This document shows positions 49,563 through 58,623 of a stretch of 64,000 nt of DNA, piece by piece. The translations under genes were made by a program, and so were the position numbers. Numbering within the stretch: position 1 is the stretch's first letter; every line of letters starts with the position of its first letter. The notes beneath the pieces are model-generated. The model made no database searches, had not been told where the DNA came from, and saw only the letters and a list, made by a program, of their open reading frames with translations. The DNA comes from CAWAND01 sp963807065 (GTDB lineage Bacteria; Chloroflexota; Anaerolineae; Anaerolineales; E44-bin32). The stretch is taken from assembly GCA_963807065.1 (NCBI GenBank), contig CAWDZQ010000002.1:124001-188000 (forward strand), written 5' to 3'.

Positions 49563-50486
49563 ATCGGGTTCCCGGCCTTCTATCACCCCGATCGGGTCGG
49601 CAGCCGTTTCATCCCGGACCTAGCCCAAGCCGTGTCGGCGGGGCAGGCGCTGGGCATGCCCACCGCCGAGACGGATCGGCCCCGGACGCTTCTGCTGCTG
49701 GTCGACGCGCAGGTCGACTTCATCCACCAGGATGGTGCCTTGTGCGTACCCGGCGCAATCCAGGACACTCGGCGCACGGTAGAGTGGCTCCTCACGCACG
49801 TGGGCGAGGTCAGCCAGGTGGCGGCCTCGCTGGATAGCCACGTCCCGCTGCAGATCTTCTATCCGACCTGGTGGCATGACGACCATGGTCATCTGCCCGA
49901 GCCTTACACCGTCATCTCAGCCAAGGATGTTGACGGTGAAGTTTGGAGGCCGGCCTTCGAACGGCAATGGTCGAGGGATTACGTCCACCGCCTCGAGGAC
50001 CAGGCCAAGAAGCAGCTGATGATCTGGCCCTATCACACCATGCTTGGGACACCCGGGCACGCTCTCGATCCCAGCCTGGCCCAGGCGATTGCTTTCCACT
50101 CGGCGGGGCGCCGTGCCCAGCCCAAATACCTTATCAAAGGCATGATCGCCAAGACTGAATACTATTCGCTCCTTGAGCCCGAAGTGAAGGTTCCCGAAGA
50201 TCCGCAGGGGGACGTCAACCGGCCGTTTCTGGAGTGGTTGATGGCCTTTGACCGCGTGTATGTCGCCGGGCAGGCTAAGAGCCACTGCGTGCTCGAGACG
50301 CTGGCCACCATCGTGCGCTACGCAGGGGATTCGCCCGTGGCATTGGGCAAACTGCGGTTGCTGGATGATTGCACATCATCCGTGGTCCATCCGGAGATCG
50401 ATTTCGATGCCCTGGCGCAGCGGACGCTTGCCACATTCGAGGCCAAGGGGCTGCGCCGGGTGGTCTCCACCGAACCGCTTGACTAA
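49563..50486 (+). CDS. nicotinamidase/isochorismatase-like cysteine hydrolase
   Basis: Catalytic triad residues appear in LLLVDAQVDFIHQDG (Asp), the central Lys of YLIKGMIAKTEYYS, and Cys of VAGQAKSHCVLET; metal site SLDSHVP. The conserved family start GFPAFYHPDRVGSRFIPDLA is in frame from an ATC codon at 49563, 5 bases after a perfect AAAGGAGG, while the first GTG (49632) lies 23 codons later with no ribosome-binding site. So either ATC is the start or a G was lost to C here. It converges with a nicotinate phosphoribosyltransferase gene, which supports a nicotinamidase-like role in NAD salvage. Confidence 0.87.
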   Translation: MGFPAFYHPDRVGSRFIPDLAQAVSAGQALGMPTAETDRPRTLLLLVDAQVDFIHQDGALCVPGAIQDTRRTVEWLLTHVGEVSQVAASLDSHVPLQIFYPTWWHDDHGHLPEPYTVISAKDVDGEVWRPAFERQWSRDYVHRLEDQAKKQLMIWPYHTMLGTPGHALDPSLAQAIAFHSAGRRAQPKYLIKGMIAKTEYYSLLEPEVKVPEDPQGDVNRPFLEWLMAFDRVYVAGQAKSHCVLETLATIVRYAGDSPVALGKLRLLDDCTSSVVHPEIDFDALAQRTLATFEAKGLRRVVSTEPLD

Positions 50487-50507
50487 GGCTTCGGCCCCTC
50501 AGGGAGG

Positions 50508-52052
50508 TCAGCTGGCGGCCTGTCTGACCAGGTTCTGCTTGAGGTCGGAGAGTTTTCTCGATAGTGAGACATGGTAGATATGCGGGTTGAGCAGACGCCG
50601 GACCCCGGGGTCGAGCCGCTCGACGTCCGCTTGCCTGAGGCGCCTCATCGTGTCCAAGTCGGGGGAGGCCACAAGCCTCCGTCCGCCTTCCTGCACCGTT
50701 TCCAGAAGCCGTTCGGCGCCCGAGATCTCGTGCTTGGTCAGGGTTCGCTTGCGGGTGCGATCCATGGGATGAATCAGCTCCACGGCGTCCATCGTCGTCG
50801 GATCCTCGTCCTCCAGGCTGATCCAGTCAGCGGTGGCATTTCCCCGGCTGTCGTAAATGCGCCACACTGCCTTGGGCCCGGGATTGGGGATCTTGGACGG
50901 CGATTCGGACAGCTTGATGGCCGGCTGCCAATTGCCGCCTTCTTCGACGGCCACCAGTTTGTAGACACCCCCTAGCGCCGGCTCCCCCCACGAGGTGATC
51001 AAGCGCGTCCCCACGCCGTACACCAGCCGTGAAATGAGCTTGTCGGGATCGACACCGTACCTGGGCGCTTCACTTCGAACCTGAGTCACAATCTGCCATA
51101 TCACCATCTCATCAAGGTTGTTAGATAGGACGATGGACGTTTGCTCAAATCCGGCTTTGTCCAACATCCGGGCAGCCTGAATGCTCAGGAAGGCCAGGTC
51201 CCCCGAATCGAGCCGGATGCCAACCGGCTCGTGTCCGCCGGCGCGCAAAGTCTCGAAGACTTTGATCGCGTTGGGCACGCCGCTGCGGAGCGTGTCAACA
51301 GTGTCCACCAGGAGCAGGCAGTCATCCGGGTAGATCTCAGCGTAGGCACGAAACGCTTCCAACTCACCCCCACCCAGCGTCATGAACATCTGCACCATGC
51401 TGTGGGCATGGGTCCCCTGAGGCATGAGGCCCAAGGTATATGAGAGACCGACGTTGGACGAAAAGCCGGCTCCGCCGATCAAGGCGCCCCGCCCGCCGGC
51501 ATTGGCGCCGTGTTCGGGGCCGCGCCTGAGGCCAAACTCGAGCACCCGCCCACCCTGGGCGCTCTCGTGGATGCGCGCCGCCTTGGTGGCGATCAAGGTC
51601 TGGTAGTTCATCTGGTTGAGCAGGGGTGTTTCCAAGATTTGGGCCATGGCCAACGGGCCCTGGACGACCGTCAGCGGGACGTGAGGGTGGACCACACGGC
51701 CTTCGGCGATAGCCTTGATGGTAAGCTGGCGGAAGTTTGCCTGAGCTTTGAGCCAGGCCAGAAAATCATCCTTGAAGATCCGCTCGCCGGTGCGTCCGGT
51801 CTGGGAGGCGAGCAGGGAAATGTCTTTATCCCTGAAATGGACCTCTTCGATCCAGTCCAACAGCCAGGCCAGTCCGGCATTGATGCAGTAGCCGGCCGTG
51901 TGCCCGCCGTAATCAGGCAGATCACGGAAGAAGTGATCAAATTGAACTGGCCGCTCATGCATACCCATCCGGAAGTACAGCTGGGCCATGGTGAACTGGT
52001 AAAGATCGGTCAGCAGGGCGCCTTCGGCCGTCCGACGTTGGGCTTCTTTCAT
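50508..52052 (-). CDS. pncB: nicotinate phosphoribosyltransferase
   Basis: A 514-residue type II phosphoribosyltransferase. It starts EGALLTDLYQFTMAQLYFRMGMHERPVQFDHFFR, has FGLRRGPEHGANAGGRGALIGG and GTHAHSMVQMF with the histidine that is autophosphorylated, and IRLDSGDLAFLS for PRPP binding. It converts nicotinate to nicotinate mononucleotide in the cytoplasm. The facing cysteine hydrolase would supply nicotinate. Confidence 0.94.
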   Translation of the reverse strand: MKEAQRRTAEGALLTDLYQFTMAQLYFRMGMHERPVQFDHFFRDLPDYGGHTAGYCINAGLAWLLDWIEEVHFRDKDISLLASQTGRTGERIFKDDFLAWLKAQANFRQLTIKAIAEGRVVHPHVPLTVVQGPLAMAQILETPLLNQMNYQTLIATKAARIHESAQGGRVLEFGLRRGPEHGANAGGRGALIGGAGFSSNVGLSYTLGLMPQGTHAHSMVQMFMTLGGGELEAFRAYAEIYPDDCLLLVDTVDTLRSGVPNAIKVFETLRAGGHEPVGIRLDSGDLAFLSIQAARMLDKAGFEQTSIVLSNNLDEMVIWQIVTQVRSEAPRYGVDPDKLISRLVYGVGTRLITSWGEPALGGVYKLVAVEEGGNWQPAIKLSESPSKIPNPGPKAVWRIYDSRGNATADWISLEDEDPTTMDAVELIHPMDRTRKRTLTKHEISGAERLLETVQEGGRRLVASPDLDTMRRLRQADVERLDPGVRRLLNPHIYHVSLSRKLSDLKQNLVRQAAS

Positions 52053-52216
52053 GCGGCTGCCTCCATGTGCTCCGAGGATTGCAGTGCCTGGGACCCATTA
52101 TATAAAGGAGGAAGCCGGCCGGTTCCAGTCCCCACTTTGTTTGCCGGATGGAGCCGGCCGCCCTTGCGGGCCTATCTCCGCTCTGGTCCGACACTTCGCC
52201 AGCCCTGAGGCGGTTG

Positions 52217-53062
52217 TCAGGGAAGGCTGTAAGCAGTCAGGTCATTCTCGGTGTTCAGCGCGATTCCCAGCATTGTTCCGGACTGGATCATCTTGACCAG
52301 GCCCACGCCCGGCGCATACCAGCTCGAGATGTCGGCGGAAAGCGCAAACGGCGCTGTGACACCCGACACCTCAACCGAGAGATCGAGGTTAAGGTGGCTG
52401 TCGATCCGCATTGCCTGGAATGTGCCTGCGTCCACGGTCACCTCTTCCAGACCTATGGCGGTGGACTGATAACTTGCGCTTCCCTCGCTTTTGCCGGTGC
52501 TGCCGCCGGGAAGCGTCTGGGACCCCTCAACTTCAAAATTCTGGGTCCAGTTGTCGCCAGGGCTGACTGTCTTGGGCAGAGTGACCCCCGCCTGGGACAG
52601 TGTGGTAAAGCTGGCTTGTGAGCCCTGTGTGGCCAAGGAGGCCGACGGCCCGCCAAAATCCAGCGCAACCAGACCGGCCTCCGAGCAGGCCCAGCGTTGG
52701 GAGACGGTGAGTGATGTGAACGCCTGCATCAACTGGAACCCTTGGGCGTCGATGCTCGCGATCGAGCTCGTGTACGTCACGGGGCCGGAGGGTCCGCCGG
52801 AGATCACATACGACCAGGTGGCGCCAGCAACAACCGGGAACATCGAGTTGTCACAGTTACCGGAAGACGACGGTGCGGGGGTGTCCGGTGCGGACGCAGT
52901 CGGTCCGGTCGTGCCTGCCGGAGCCTGGCCGCTCCCCCCAATGATCGTGGTCGGCGTGGCGGTCGCTGCGGGCAATGTCGGGGTACTTGCCGAGCCGCAA
53001 CCGGCCAGAGCCAAGCTGGCGATCAGACAGGCACCCAAGAAGACGGCGATGTTCTTCTTCAT
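52217..53062 (-). CDS. secreted lipoprotein of unknown function
   Basis: A 281-residue protein with a lipoprotein signal ending LALAGC (lipobox, about residue 21), then a Thr/Ala/Pro/Ser-rich linker to residue 70 and a beta-rich domain. GATWSYVISGGP, FEVEGSQTLPGG and VTVDAGTFQAMRIDSHLNLDLSV recall TapB/DUF3108-type domains that begin with a Trp-Tyr motif and end with a residue pattern VPAGTF-like. I do not know its function; it is likely anchored on the outer face. Confidence 0.8.
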   Translation of the reverse strand: MKKNIAVFLGACLIASLALAGCGSASTPTLPAATATPTTIIGGSGQAPAGTTGPTASAPDTPAPSSSGNCDNSMFPVVAGATWSYVISGGPSGPVTYTSSIASIDAQGFQLMQAFTSLTVSQRWACSEAGLVALDFGGPSASLATQGSQASFTTLSQAGVTLPKTVSPGDNWTQNFEVEGSQTLPGGSTGKSEGSASYQSTAIGLEEVTVDAGTFQAMRIDSHLNLDLSVEVSGVTAPFALSADISSWYAPGVGLVKMIQSGTMLGIALNTENDLTAYSLP

Positions 53063-53312
53063 GTCTCACTCCTCTCGTGCACACCGGACCGGGCAAGTCA
53101 ACCAGAACCGGCATCGGGGCTTGAAAACCGCAGAGGCTAGAGTTTCTCATGCAGGAAGCCGGCTGAGATGGCGCTCCACCATCGGTGGCGGGTCCATCGG
53201 ACGTGGGTCTGATGGCCGGCCGCCCATTCTACCCTGTTCCCCCTACAGGGGGCTAGGCGAAGGGTGCCAAGCGAGGGAGCCCCTGGGCACGCCCTTCACT
53301 GACCCCATGCCC
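53063..53312. other. intergenic region with a G/C hairpin
   Basis: No gene seen. CCCCCT (53239-53244) and AGGGGG (53247-53252) form a tight inverted repeat that may end the transcript of the HD-domain gene on the minus strand, though no T run follows. Confidence 0.35.
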
Positions 53313-54084
53313 CTACAGGCGGTAGATCTCGAGCAGATGGCGTTCCTTTTCCCCCTCCATATGGGCGACAACCTCGACATAGGCCTCGAGCGTCGAATTG
53401 GTCAATATTCGCCGCAGCAGGTCATCCACCTGGAAGATACCGACCGAATTGTTGAGATGGATGTTGAGGCGGATCGGGCGCTCTTCACCGCGCTCGATGC
53501 TCACCGACTCGACCGCCTGGGCGGAAACCGAGTGGATGTTGATCTCGCCGGCCTCGAACAGGATGCGCGACCGCTCCTCGGTCATGTCCAAGGCATCGGC
53601 CACTTTGAGAACGCCGGCTTCCAGGCTTAGGCAGCCGACATCCCAGCGATGGGCGATCACGGCGTGCAGTACCTCGGCCACCACCTTGGTCAACACCGCC
53701 TCTTGGTAAAGGCCGGTGAGAAGTTGACGCGCCTTGGGATAGGCCAGGATCAGGGAATAGCTTTCGTGATTGTCCCGATGAACCGCGATGCCGATATCGT
53801 GCAAGCAGGCGACTGTCACCACCATGTCTCCGCGTCTTCATACGTCAGACCACAGTCCTTCACGACGCTAGGGGGACCCCAGAATCCCGCAGCAGCCTAA
53901 AGAGCTTGCCGCAGGCATTGGCCACAATTTGGATATGCACCGGACCGTGGTCGCTGATTCCCGCTCGATCGATGGCGGTGACGTTGGGGCACTCCCAAAG
54001 CTGCAGCAGTTCCTGATTGGCGTTGACCCGCTTCAGCAGACCTTCCTGTTTCTGACTGCCTTGTGTGCTGACTTTGAACGCCAC
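53313..54084 (-). pseudogene. HD-superfamily phosphohydrolase-like gene with two frameshifts
   Basis: From GTG 54084 (after AGGAGG) the frame gives VNANQELLQLWECPNVTAIDR and SDHGPVHIQIVANACGKLFRLLRDSGVP, then shifts at a C5 run (bases 53871-53875). The next frame reads SVVKDCGLTYEDAE, then shifts again near 53827. The third frame continues VACLHDIGIAVHRDNHESYSLILAYPKA to the end. Joined, the pieces form a continuous HD domain (HG, HD and H metal ligands present). Each lesion is the loss of one base. Real decay and sequence error are both possible. Confidence 0.8.
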
Positions 54085-54175
54085 ACTGCCTCCTGACCCG
54101 CACCAGCTGACCCGCATTCTGGATTCATTACGAATCCGCGCCGGGCCCGCGCCGCCAAGCCGGGATTCGTCCATT

Positions 54176-54193
54176 TTGTGAAATTTCCCACAA
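54176..54193. promoter_or_regulatory. Rex- or CRP/FNR-like palindrome upstream of the HD gene
   Basis: TTGTGAAATTTCCCACAA matches 12 of 14 of TTGTGAA-N4-TTCACAA, with flanking TT and AA extending the symmetry. It lies 92 bases before the GTG start of the minus-strand HD gene. Confidence 0.5.
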
Positions 54194-54293
54194 ATTCTGG
54201 CCATCCGTTGCAGGATCGACGTGCAGACAGCAAGCATCGCCAGGCGGATCCACGGCCGCCTGGCATGGGCAACCACCGCCTGAAGAGGCGGAG

Positions 54294-54734
54294 TCAGGCG
54301 ATTTCCGGCTCGGTCAAATCGGGAGCCTGGCCGCTGGCACTCTCCGGCACCATGACGCCTACTGGCCGAGGGGCGTATTGCCGAGCATGCCGAGCGAATG
54401 TTATGGAGAGCCACAGGATGACGGCAGCGTTGATCGGGTGCAAGGCGGCAATCCACGGTACGCTGTGGCGCAGCGAAGGCAGGATTGTCTGGATCACGTA
54501 CACCAGGAACAGCAGTCCCAACCTGCCCCATGCCGCCCTAGGCAATCGGCCAAGCAGCCCAAAGATCACATTGAGCAGCAAGAGATAGCCGATGCTGAAA
54601 CCAACCCCGATGTGGAAATCCCAGATCAGTCCGCTGTCGAACAAGGCCAGTCCCGCCAGGACGAACTGTGTGATCACGCCCCCCGCGAACAGCCAAAGTA
54701 TGACCACGTACGCGCTCCTCATTACGCCACGCAT
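54294..54734 (-). CDS. four-helix membrane protein of DUF6220 type
   Basis: A 146-residue integral membrane protein with four hydrophobic helices (VVILWLFAGGVITQFVLAGLALF, the segment with GFSIGYLLLLNVIFGLL, GLLFLVYVIQTILPS and AVILWLSITFA) and a short soluble tail. Conserved His and Trp (WDFHIGVG, PWIAALHPINAAVI) recall heme-binding positions of b-type cytochromes. GGGAGGAGG precedes the ATG at 54734. It may belong to the electron-transfer set encoded next to it. Confidence 0.75.
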   Translation of the reverse strand: MRGVMRSAYVVILWLFAGGVITQFVLAGLALFDSGLIWDFHIGVGFSIGYLLLLNVIFGLLGRLPRAAWGRLGLLFLVYVIQTILPSLRHSVPWIAALHPINAAVILWLSITFARHARQYAPRPVGVMVPESASGQAPDLTEPEIA

Positions 54735-54848
54735 TACTCAGCCTCCTCCCGAGAGTTTCCCAAATCCGCCGCACTCGACGCTGGGGCGGCAAGCACAAGC
54801 ATCAGTTTAGTCTTGGGGAACCGGGCGCGTCATGAGGGGCCAACCCCA

Positions 54849-54877
54849 ACCGGCCCGGGAAAGTTTCCCGGGCCGGT
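54849..54877. terminator. strong hairpin between ferric-reductase-like and DUF6220-like genes
   Basis: Perfect 14-bp inverted repeat, bases 54849-54862 against 54864-54877, centred on G54863. It lies 34 bases beyond the stop of the ferric-reductase-like gene and would end the minus-strand run that starts with htrA. Confidence 0.7.
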
Positions 54878-54910
54878 CCAAGGGTGGTGAGAGCGCGTGA
54901 TAGGTTGGAT

Positions 54911-55651
54911 TTAGTGGGATTGTCGTCGTGGTTCAGCGCCCGTCACCAACCCTGACAGCCGGCGCTGCAAGCCAATGACCAGCCAGTAGGTCGTCAAGAA
55001 GACGATGATCAGGAAGGTTCCAGCATACAGCAGCCGCGTGAACCAGAGTGCCGAGTCGGTCCCAGCCAAAAGCGCGTGCGCAGCCACCCCAAGATAAGCG
55101 ACCAGGCTGAGCGTGTGAATCGCCCGGAAGGCCCGGCTCCCGATTCGGCCGCGCATATAGAACGTTACCGTCACCAGCAGGATCAGGTAAAGACTGATCA
55201 CGCCCAGGCCAACCCACACAGGGCGATAAGGTGACAGGAAGGGCACCAGGGCCTGAGCCAGGGTGTAGGGAAGATAGTGATCGAACATCAATACGCCGAC
55301 GTGGAGGGCGACGAATCCGATCGACAGCAGAGAGATAAACTGGTGATAGTCGTAGGTGAACGTCCGATGGAGCATTCGGTCGAGGATCTTGCTCGAAACC
55401 GCCAACCCCCACGCGGTCGACAACCATAAGAGGAAATAGGCCATTAAGCCTGAAGCGCGTGTGATGTACCACATGACCTGTACACTGCTCAGGGCGAAGA
55501 TCGGATCAAGCGCGTCGGTGAAACGGGCCCCCAGAGTCGAGCTGGCCAGCATGTAGATCCCAGCGCCTCCCAGGAAGGCCACCGTCCCCGCCAGGGCCAG
55601 CCAGCCCATGCTGCCGGATGACTCGGCGTCAGATTTCCAGGCCTGCGACAT
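54911..55651 (-). CDS. ferric-reductase-like transmembrane (heme b) protein
   Basis: A 246-residue membrane protein with six to seven helices and histidine pairs for b hemes (YDYHQFISLLSIGFVALHVGVL, and RAIHTLSLVAYLGVAAHALLAG). VMWYITRASGLMAYFLLWLSTAWG is the typical N-terminal helix of the ferric reductase/MsrQ family. It overlaps the ApbE gene by 23 bases. Such proteins move electrons through the membrane, often to a flavinylated partner; no FMN-binding partner gene is seen here. Confidence 0.87.
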   Translation of the reverse strand: MSQAWKSDAESSGSMGWLALAGTVAFLGGAGIYMLASSTLGARFTDALDPIFALSSVQVMWYITRASGLMAYFLLWLSTAWGLAVSSKILDRMLHRTFTYDYHQFISLLSIGFVALHVGVLMFDHYLPYTLAQALVPFLSPYRPVWVGLGVISLYLILLVTVTFYMRGRIGSRAFRAIHTLSLVAYLGVAAHALLAGTDSALWFTRLLYAGTFLIIVFLTTYWLVIGLQRRLSGLVTGAEPRRQSH

Positions 55652-56571
55652 GAGATAACTCCTGACTTTGAGCTGAGCCCTGCAAACGGCCGTCGCCATC
55701 GACGGCCAGGTAGACCATCCCCGTCCGGGTTGCCACCAACTCCGGGGCAAGCTGTGGTCCGCCGATCAAGCACGCCTTGGCAAAAGCTTCGGCTTCGGTG
55801 GCGGAAGGCGACAGGACGGTGACGCTCAGCCACGGCGACTGCGCCGGCTCGCCGGTCCTCGGATCGATGATGTGGTGCATGGTCTCTCCCGACTGGAGCC
55901 ATTTGCGCTTGGTCACGGAAGACGTTGCACAGGAGCCGGAGCGCAAGGTCAGGGTGGTCAAATCCCTGTCCGGCTGACGGGGATCCTCCAGCCCGACGGA
56001 CCAGCCATCGGCGTCCTTGGGAAGCCCGAGCACGGAGATGTCGCCTCCGGCGCTGACGGCACAGCCATCGGCGTACTCCGCCAGCCGCTCCGCCGCCTTG
56101 GCGGCCAGCCACCCTTTTGCGATTCCCCCCAAGTCGATCTGCATGCCTTGCGGAAGGCGAACCCGTCGTCCAACGGGGTCCAGTTCCGCCTCAGCGAAGT
56201 CGGGGGGCGTTTCGGACGGCGAATGCCGGTCCGGAGTTCGATGGCGTCGCCTCCAGAAGTTCGATGCTCCGGTCGTAGCCGCTGGCCGCCAGGGCCGGCA
56301 GCACGGCTGGATTGAACAGGCCCCGGGTTGGGGCCACATAGGATTGGGCGGCCAGCAACAGGTCAAACATGTCTTGAGATACCTCCCGCCACTTACCGGA
56401 CGAGCGGTTCAGCCTCATCAACTCGCTGTCAGGCGAGAAGCGCGTGAATCGGCGCTCGCCATCCCGGATCACAGCCCGCGCCTCGCGAAACCCAAGCCGC
56501 ACGTGCTCCAGTCGGCCCTCCGCCGCGAACAGGATCTCAGTGGTCATCGCCCGAAAGTGATCGAAGTGCAT
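55629..56571 (-). pseudogene. apbE: FAD:protein FMN transferase (ApbE), frameshift in a C6 run
   Basis: The first frame gives RFTRFSPDSELMRLN and GLFNPAVLPALAASGYDRS, then would stop shortly after base 56200. The second frame continues with MQIDLGGIAKGWLAAKAAERL, AVSAGGDISVLG, HHIIDPRTGEPA and TEAEAFAKACLIGG, all ApbE motifs. Removing one base from the G6 run at 56202-56207 (C6 on the coding strand) restores a single ApbE of about 313 residues. The enzyme attaches FMN to Thr or Ser of exported electron-transfer proteins. No signal peptide is evident. Confidence 0.85.
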
Positions 56572-56593
56572 TTCGGCATCTCCACGATGGGTC

Positions 56594-56866
56594 CTAGGAT
56601 CCACCGGTGCGCATGACGGGAAGAAACGACCGCGAGCGGAAACTCGGAACGGAAGGCGCCGGCTGACTGAACTCGCTCCCCCCGATGTTGGCATTCAGGG
56701 GAGGGAGCGGTGTGAGGGTCGCCATCGGCGCCACGGCGGGATCACTTCCGGCACTGCTGGATGAGGCCGGTTTGGGAGCGTGGGCCAGAAGCACCCAGCC
56801 TCCCATGAACCCCCCGAGACTGACACTGGCCATCCACAATCGCAGGACATCTTTCGTGTGTTTCAT
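56594..56866 (-). CDS. small single-helix membrane protein
   Basis: A 90-residue protein of unknown function. One N-terminal transmembrane helix (LWMASVSLGGFMGGWVLLAHA) is followed by a Pro/Ser/Ala-rich tail. It begins with Met-Lys-His-Thr-Lys, much like the next upstream protein. It lies between ApbE and a coiled-coil membrane protein gene in the same run. It has no ApbE target motif that I can see. Confidence 0.65.
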   Translation of the reverse strand: MKHTKDVLRLWMASVSLGGFMGGWVLLAHAPKPASSSSAGSDPAVAPMATLTPLPPLNANIGGSEFSQPAPSVPSFRSRSFLPVMRTGGS

Positions 56867-56870
56867 CTTA

Positions 56871-57242
56871 CTACCTCCGAGGGATCAGGATCGTACCGTC
56901 GCCTTGAATGGCGATCACCCCGCGTGCCTGGAGCTCCCCCAGTATCTGCTGCAAGACTTGCACCTGCTGCTGCTCCTGACTCGCCTGCTGCTGCAGGCTC
57001 TGAAGCTGCGACTGGTACTGCTGCTCGCGAGCCTGGTACTCCGATATCCGGGACTGCAGCTGCTGGACTTGAGATGTCGAATTTGCCACATTGCTGACCG
57101 AGCTGCTGCCGGCTGCGGTCGCCGAGTTGAGCGTCGGTGCGGTGTTCTGGTTGAACAGAGCGTTGGCTCCGATGCCGAGCATCGCCAACCCGACGATGCC
57201 GGTCATGATCAACGCTGCGAACAGGGCTGGGATGTGTTTCAT
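56871..57242 (-). CDS. membrane-anchored coiled-coil protein
   Basis: A 123-residue protein. An N-terminal helix (ALFAALIMTGIVGLAMLGIGANALF) is followed by a Ser/Thr/Ala spacer and a Gln-rich heptad region (about residues 55-105, with repeated QLQS and QQQ blocks) that should form an extracytoplasmic coiled coil. The end VIAIQGDGTILIPRR suggests a small strand-rich cap. Function unknown; it is cotranscribed with the ApbE/ferric reductase set. Confidence 0.7.
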   Translation of the reverse strand: MKHIPALFAALIMTGIVGLAMLGIGANALFNQNTAPTLNSATAAGSSSVSNVANSTSQVQQLQSRISEYQAREQQYQSQLQSLQQQASQEQQQVQVLQQILGELQARGVIAIQGDGTILIPRR

Positions 57243-57338
57243 GTCCTATCCTTTGAACCTTCGTGTGTGAACCGTCTCGCTGGCTGGGGCCGGCGCAGAG
57301 CCGGCGCCGGTCCCAGCCAGCGCTGTTCCAGCTCAGCC

Positions 57339-58589
57339 CTAGCCGCCAATCTGCTTCGGAAGCGCTCCCAGGGTGAGGGACACATTCTTCGTCTGGCCGT
57401 TCCGCAGGATGGTCAATGTGATCGTCTGTCCGACCTGGGTATCGTCGAACAGGATCGAGGCCAGATCTTCAAAGCTGTTGACGCTCTTTCCGTCTATGGC
57501 CGTGATCACATCACCACCGACGGGGATCTGCTGTCCGTTGATGGTGGCCTGCTGATTGCTGCCCTGCAGCCCGGCCTTGGCCGCCGGACCGTTGCTGGCG
57601 ACGTCCACCACCAATGCACCCTTCTGCTGCGGGTCCAGATTCATCGCCTGAGCCAGGTCGTAGTTCAGACTAGTTCCGCTGATACCGATCCACGGGTGCC
57701 GGTACTGCCCAGTCTGGATCAGAGACGTGACTACCGTGTTGACAATGTTGGAAGGGATGGCGAAACCGATGCCGGCATTGGCGTCGACCGGCGACTGAAT
57801 GGCGGCGGTTACTCCGATCACCTGCCCGTTCGTGTCCAAGAGAACTCCCCCGGAGTTGCCCGGGTTGATAGCGGCATCGGTCTGGATGATGTCGGGGATC
57901 GAGTAGGTGGGGCCGGAGGATCCGCTCGAGGATTGCACCGGGAGCGAACGGCCCATGGCGCTGACAATGCCCTGGGTCATGGTGCCGGCCAACCCGTAGG
58001 GGTTGCCGATAGCGATGTCGATTTCGCCGACCTTGACCGTGCTGGAGTTGGCCAATGTGACCGGTTTGAGCAGACTCGAATCAACCTTGACGTTGATCAC
58101 CGCCAGATCGCTGTTGGGGTCCGTCCCAACCACCGTCGCCGGGACGGACGTCCCGTCGGAGAAGGCAACGTCAATCTGGCTCGCACCGGCGACCACGTGG
58201 TTGTTGGTGACGATGTCCCCCTGCTTGTCCCACACGAAGCCGGATCCCAGCGCCTGCTGGGTCGGCTGCTGCTGGGAGAAGCCGAAGGGATTGCCCGGGA
58301 GCCCCTGGAATGAGGAATTCCGAGGGGCAGATTCCACGACATGGACGTTGACCACAGACGGATTGACCTGCGTGTAGATCGACTCAAACAGGTTCTGTGT
58401 GGCTCCGAGGTCGGTCAGTGACCCCGCGCTCGATGCCGGAAGCGATGGCGATGAGACGTCCGGTGCGGCTTGGGCCACGGCTGGCGTGGCGCTCGCCTGA
58501 TTGTGTGAAACCAGCGCCGCCCCGCTGAAACCGCTCAAGAGCATGATGGGCACAACCAGCAAGATGGCGAACTTCTTCGAGATCTTCAT
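57339..58589 (-). CDS. htrA: HtrA/DegP-like S1C serine protease with PDZ domain
   Basis: A 416-residue membrane-anchored protease. N-terminal helix (residues about 8-28), low-complexity linker, then the trypsin-like domain with catalytic His in VTNNHVV, Asp in NSDLAVI and Ser in NPGNSGGVLLD, and one C-terminal PDZ domain (GALVVDVASNGPAAKAGLQGSN, GGDVITAIDGKSV). It degrades or refolds damaged exported proteins. It is divergent from a two-component system, with shared operator-like repeats between, as in other envelope-stress circuits. Confidence 0.95.
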   Translation of the reverse strand: MKISKKFAILLVVPIMLLSGFSGAALVSHNQASATPAVAQAAPDVSSPSLPASSAGSLTDLGATQNLFESIYTQVNPSVVNVHVVESAPRNSSFQGLPGNPFGFSQQQPTQQALGSGFVWDKQGDIVTNNHVVAGASQIDVAFSDGTSVPATVVGTDPNSDLAVINVKVDSSLLKPVTLANSSTVKVGEIDIAIGNPYGLAGTMTQGIVSAMGRSLPVQSSSGSSGPTYSIPDIIQTDAAINPGNSGGVLLDTNGQVIGVTAAIQSPVDANAGIGFAIPSNIVNTVVTSLIQTGQYRHPWIGISGTSLNYDLAQAMNLDPQQKGALVVDVASNGPAAKAGLQGSNQQATINGQQIPVGGDVITAIDGKSVNSFEDLASILFDDTQVGQTITLTILRNGQTKNVSLTLGALPKQIGG

Positions 58590-58623
58590 TTGGATACCTC
58601 CTGCAATCTACCGAATTGCCGAT

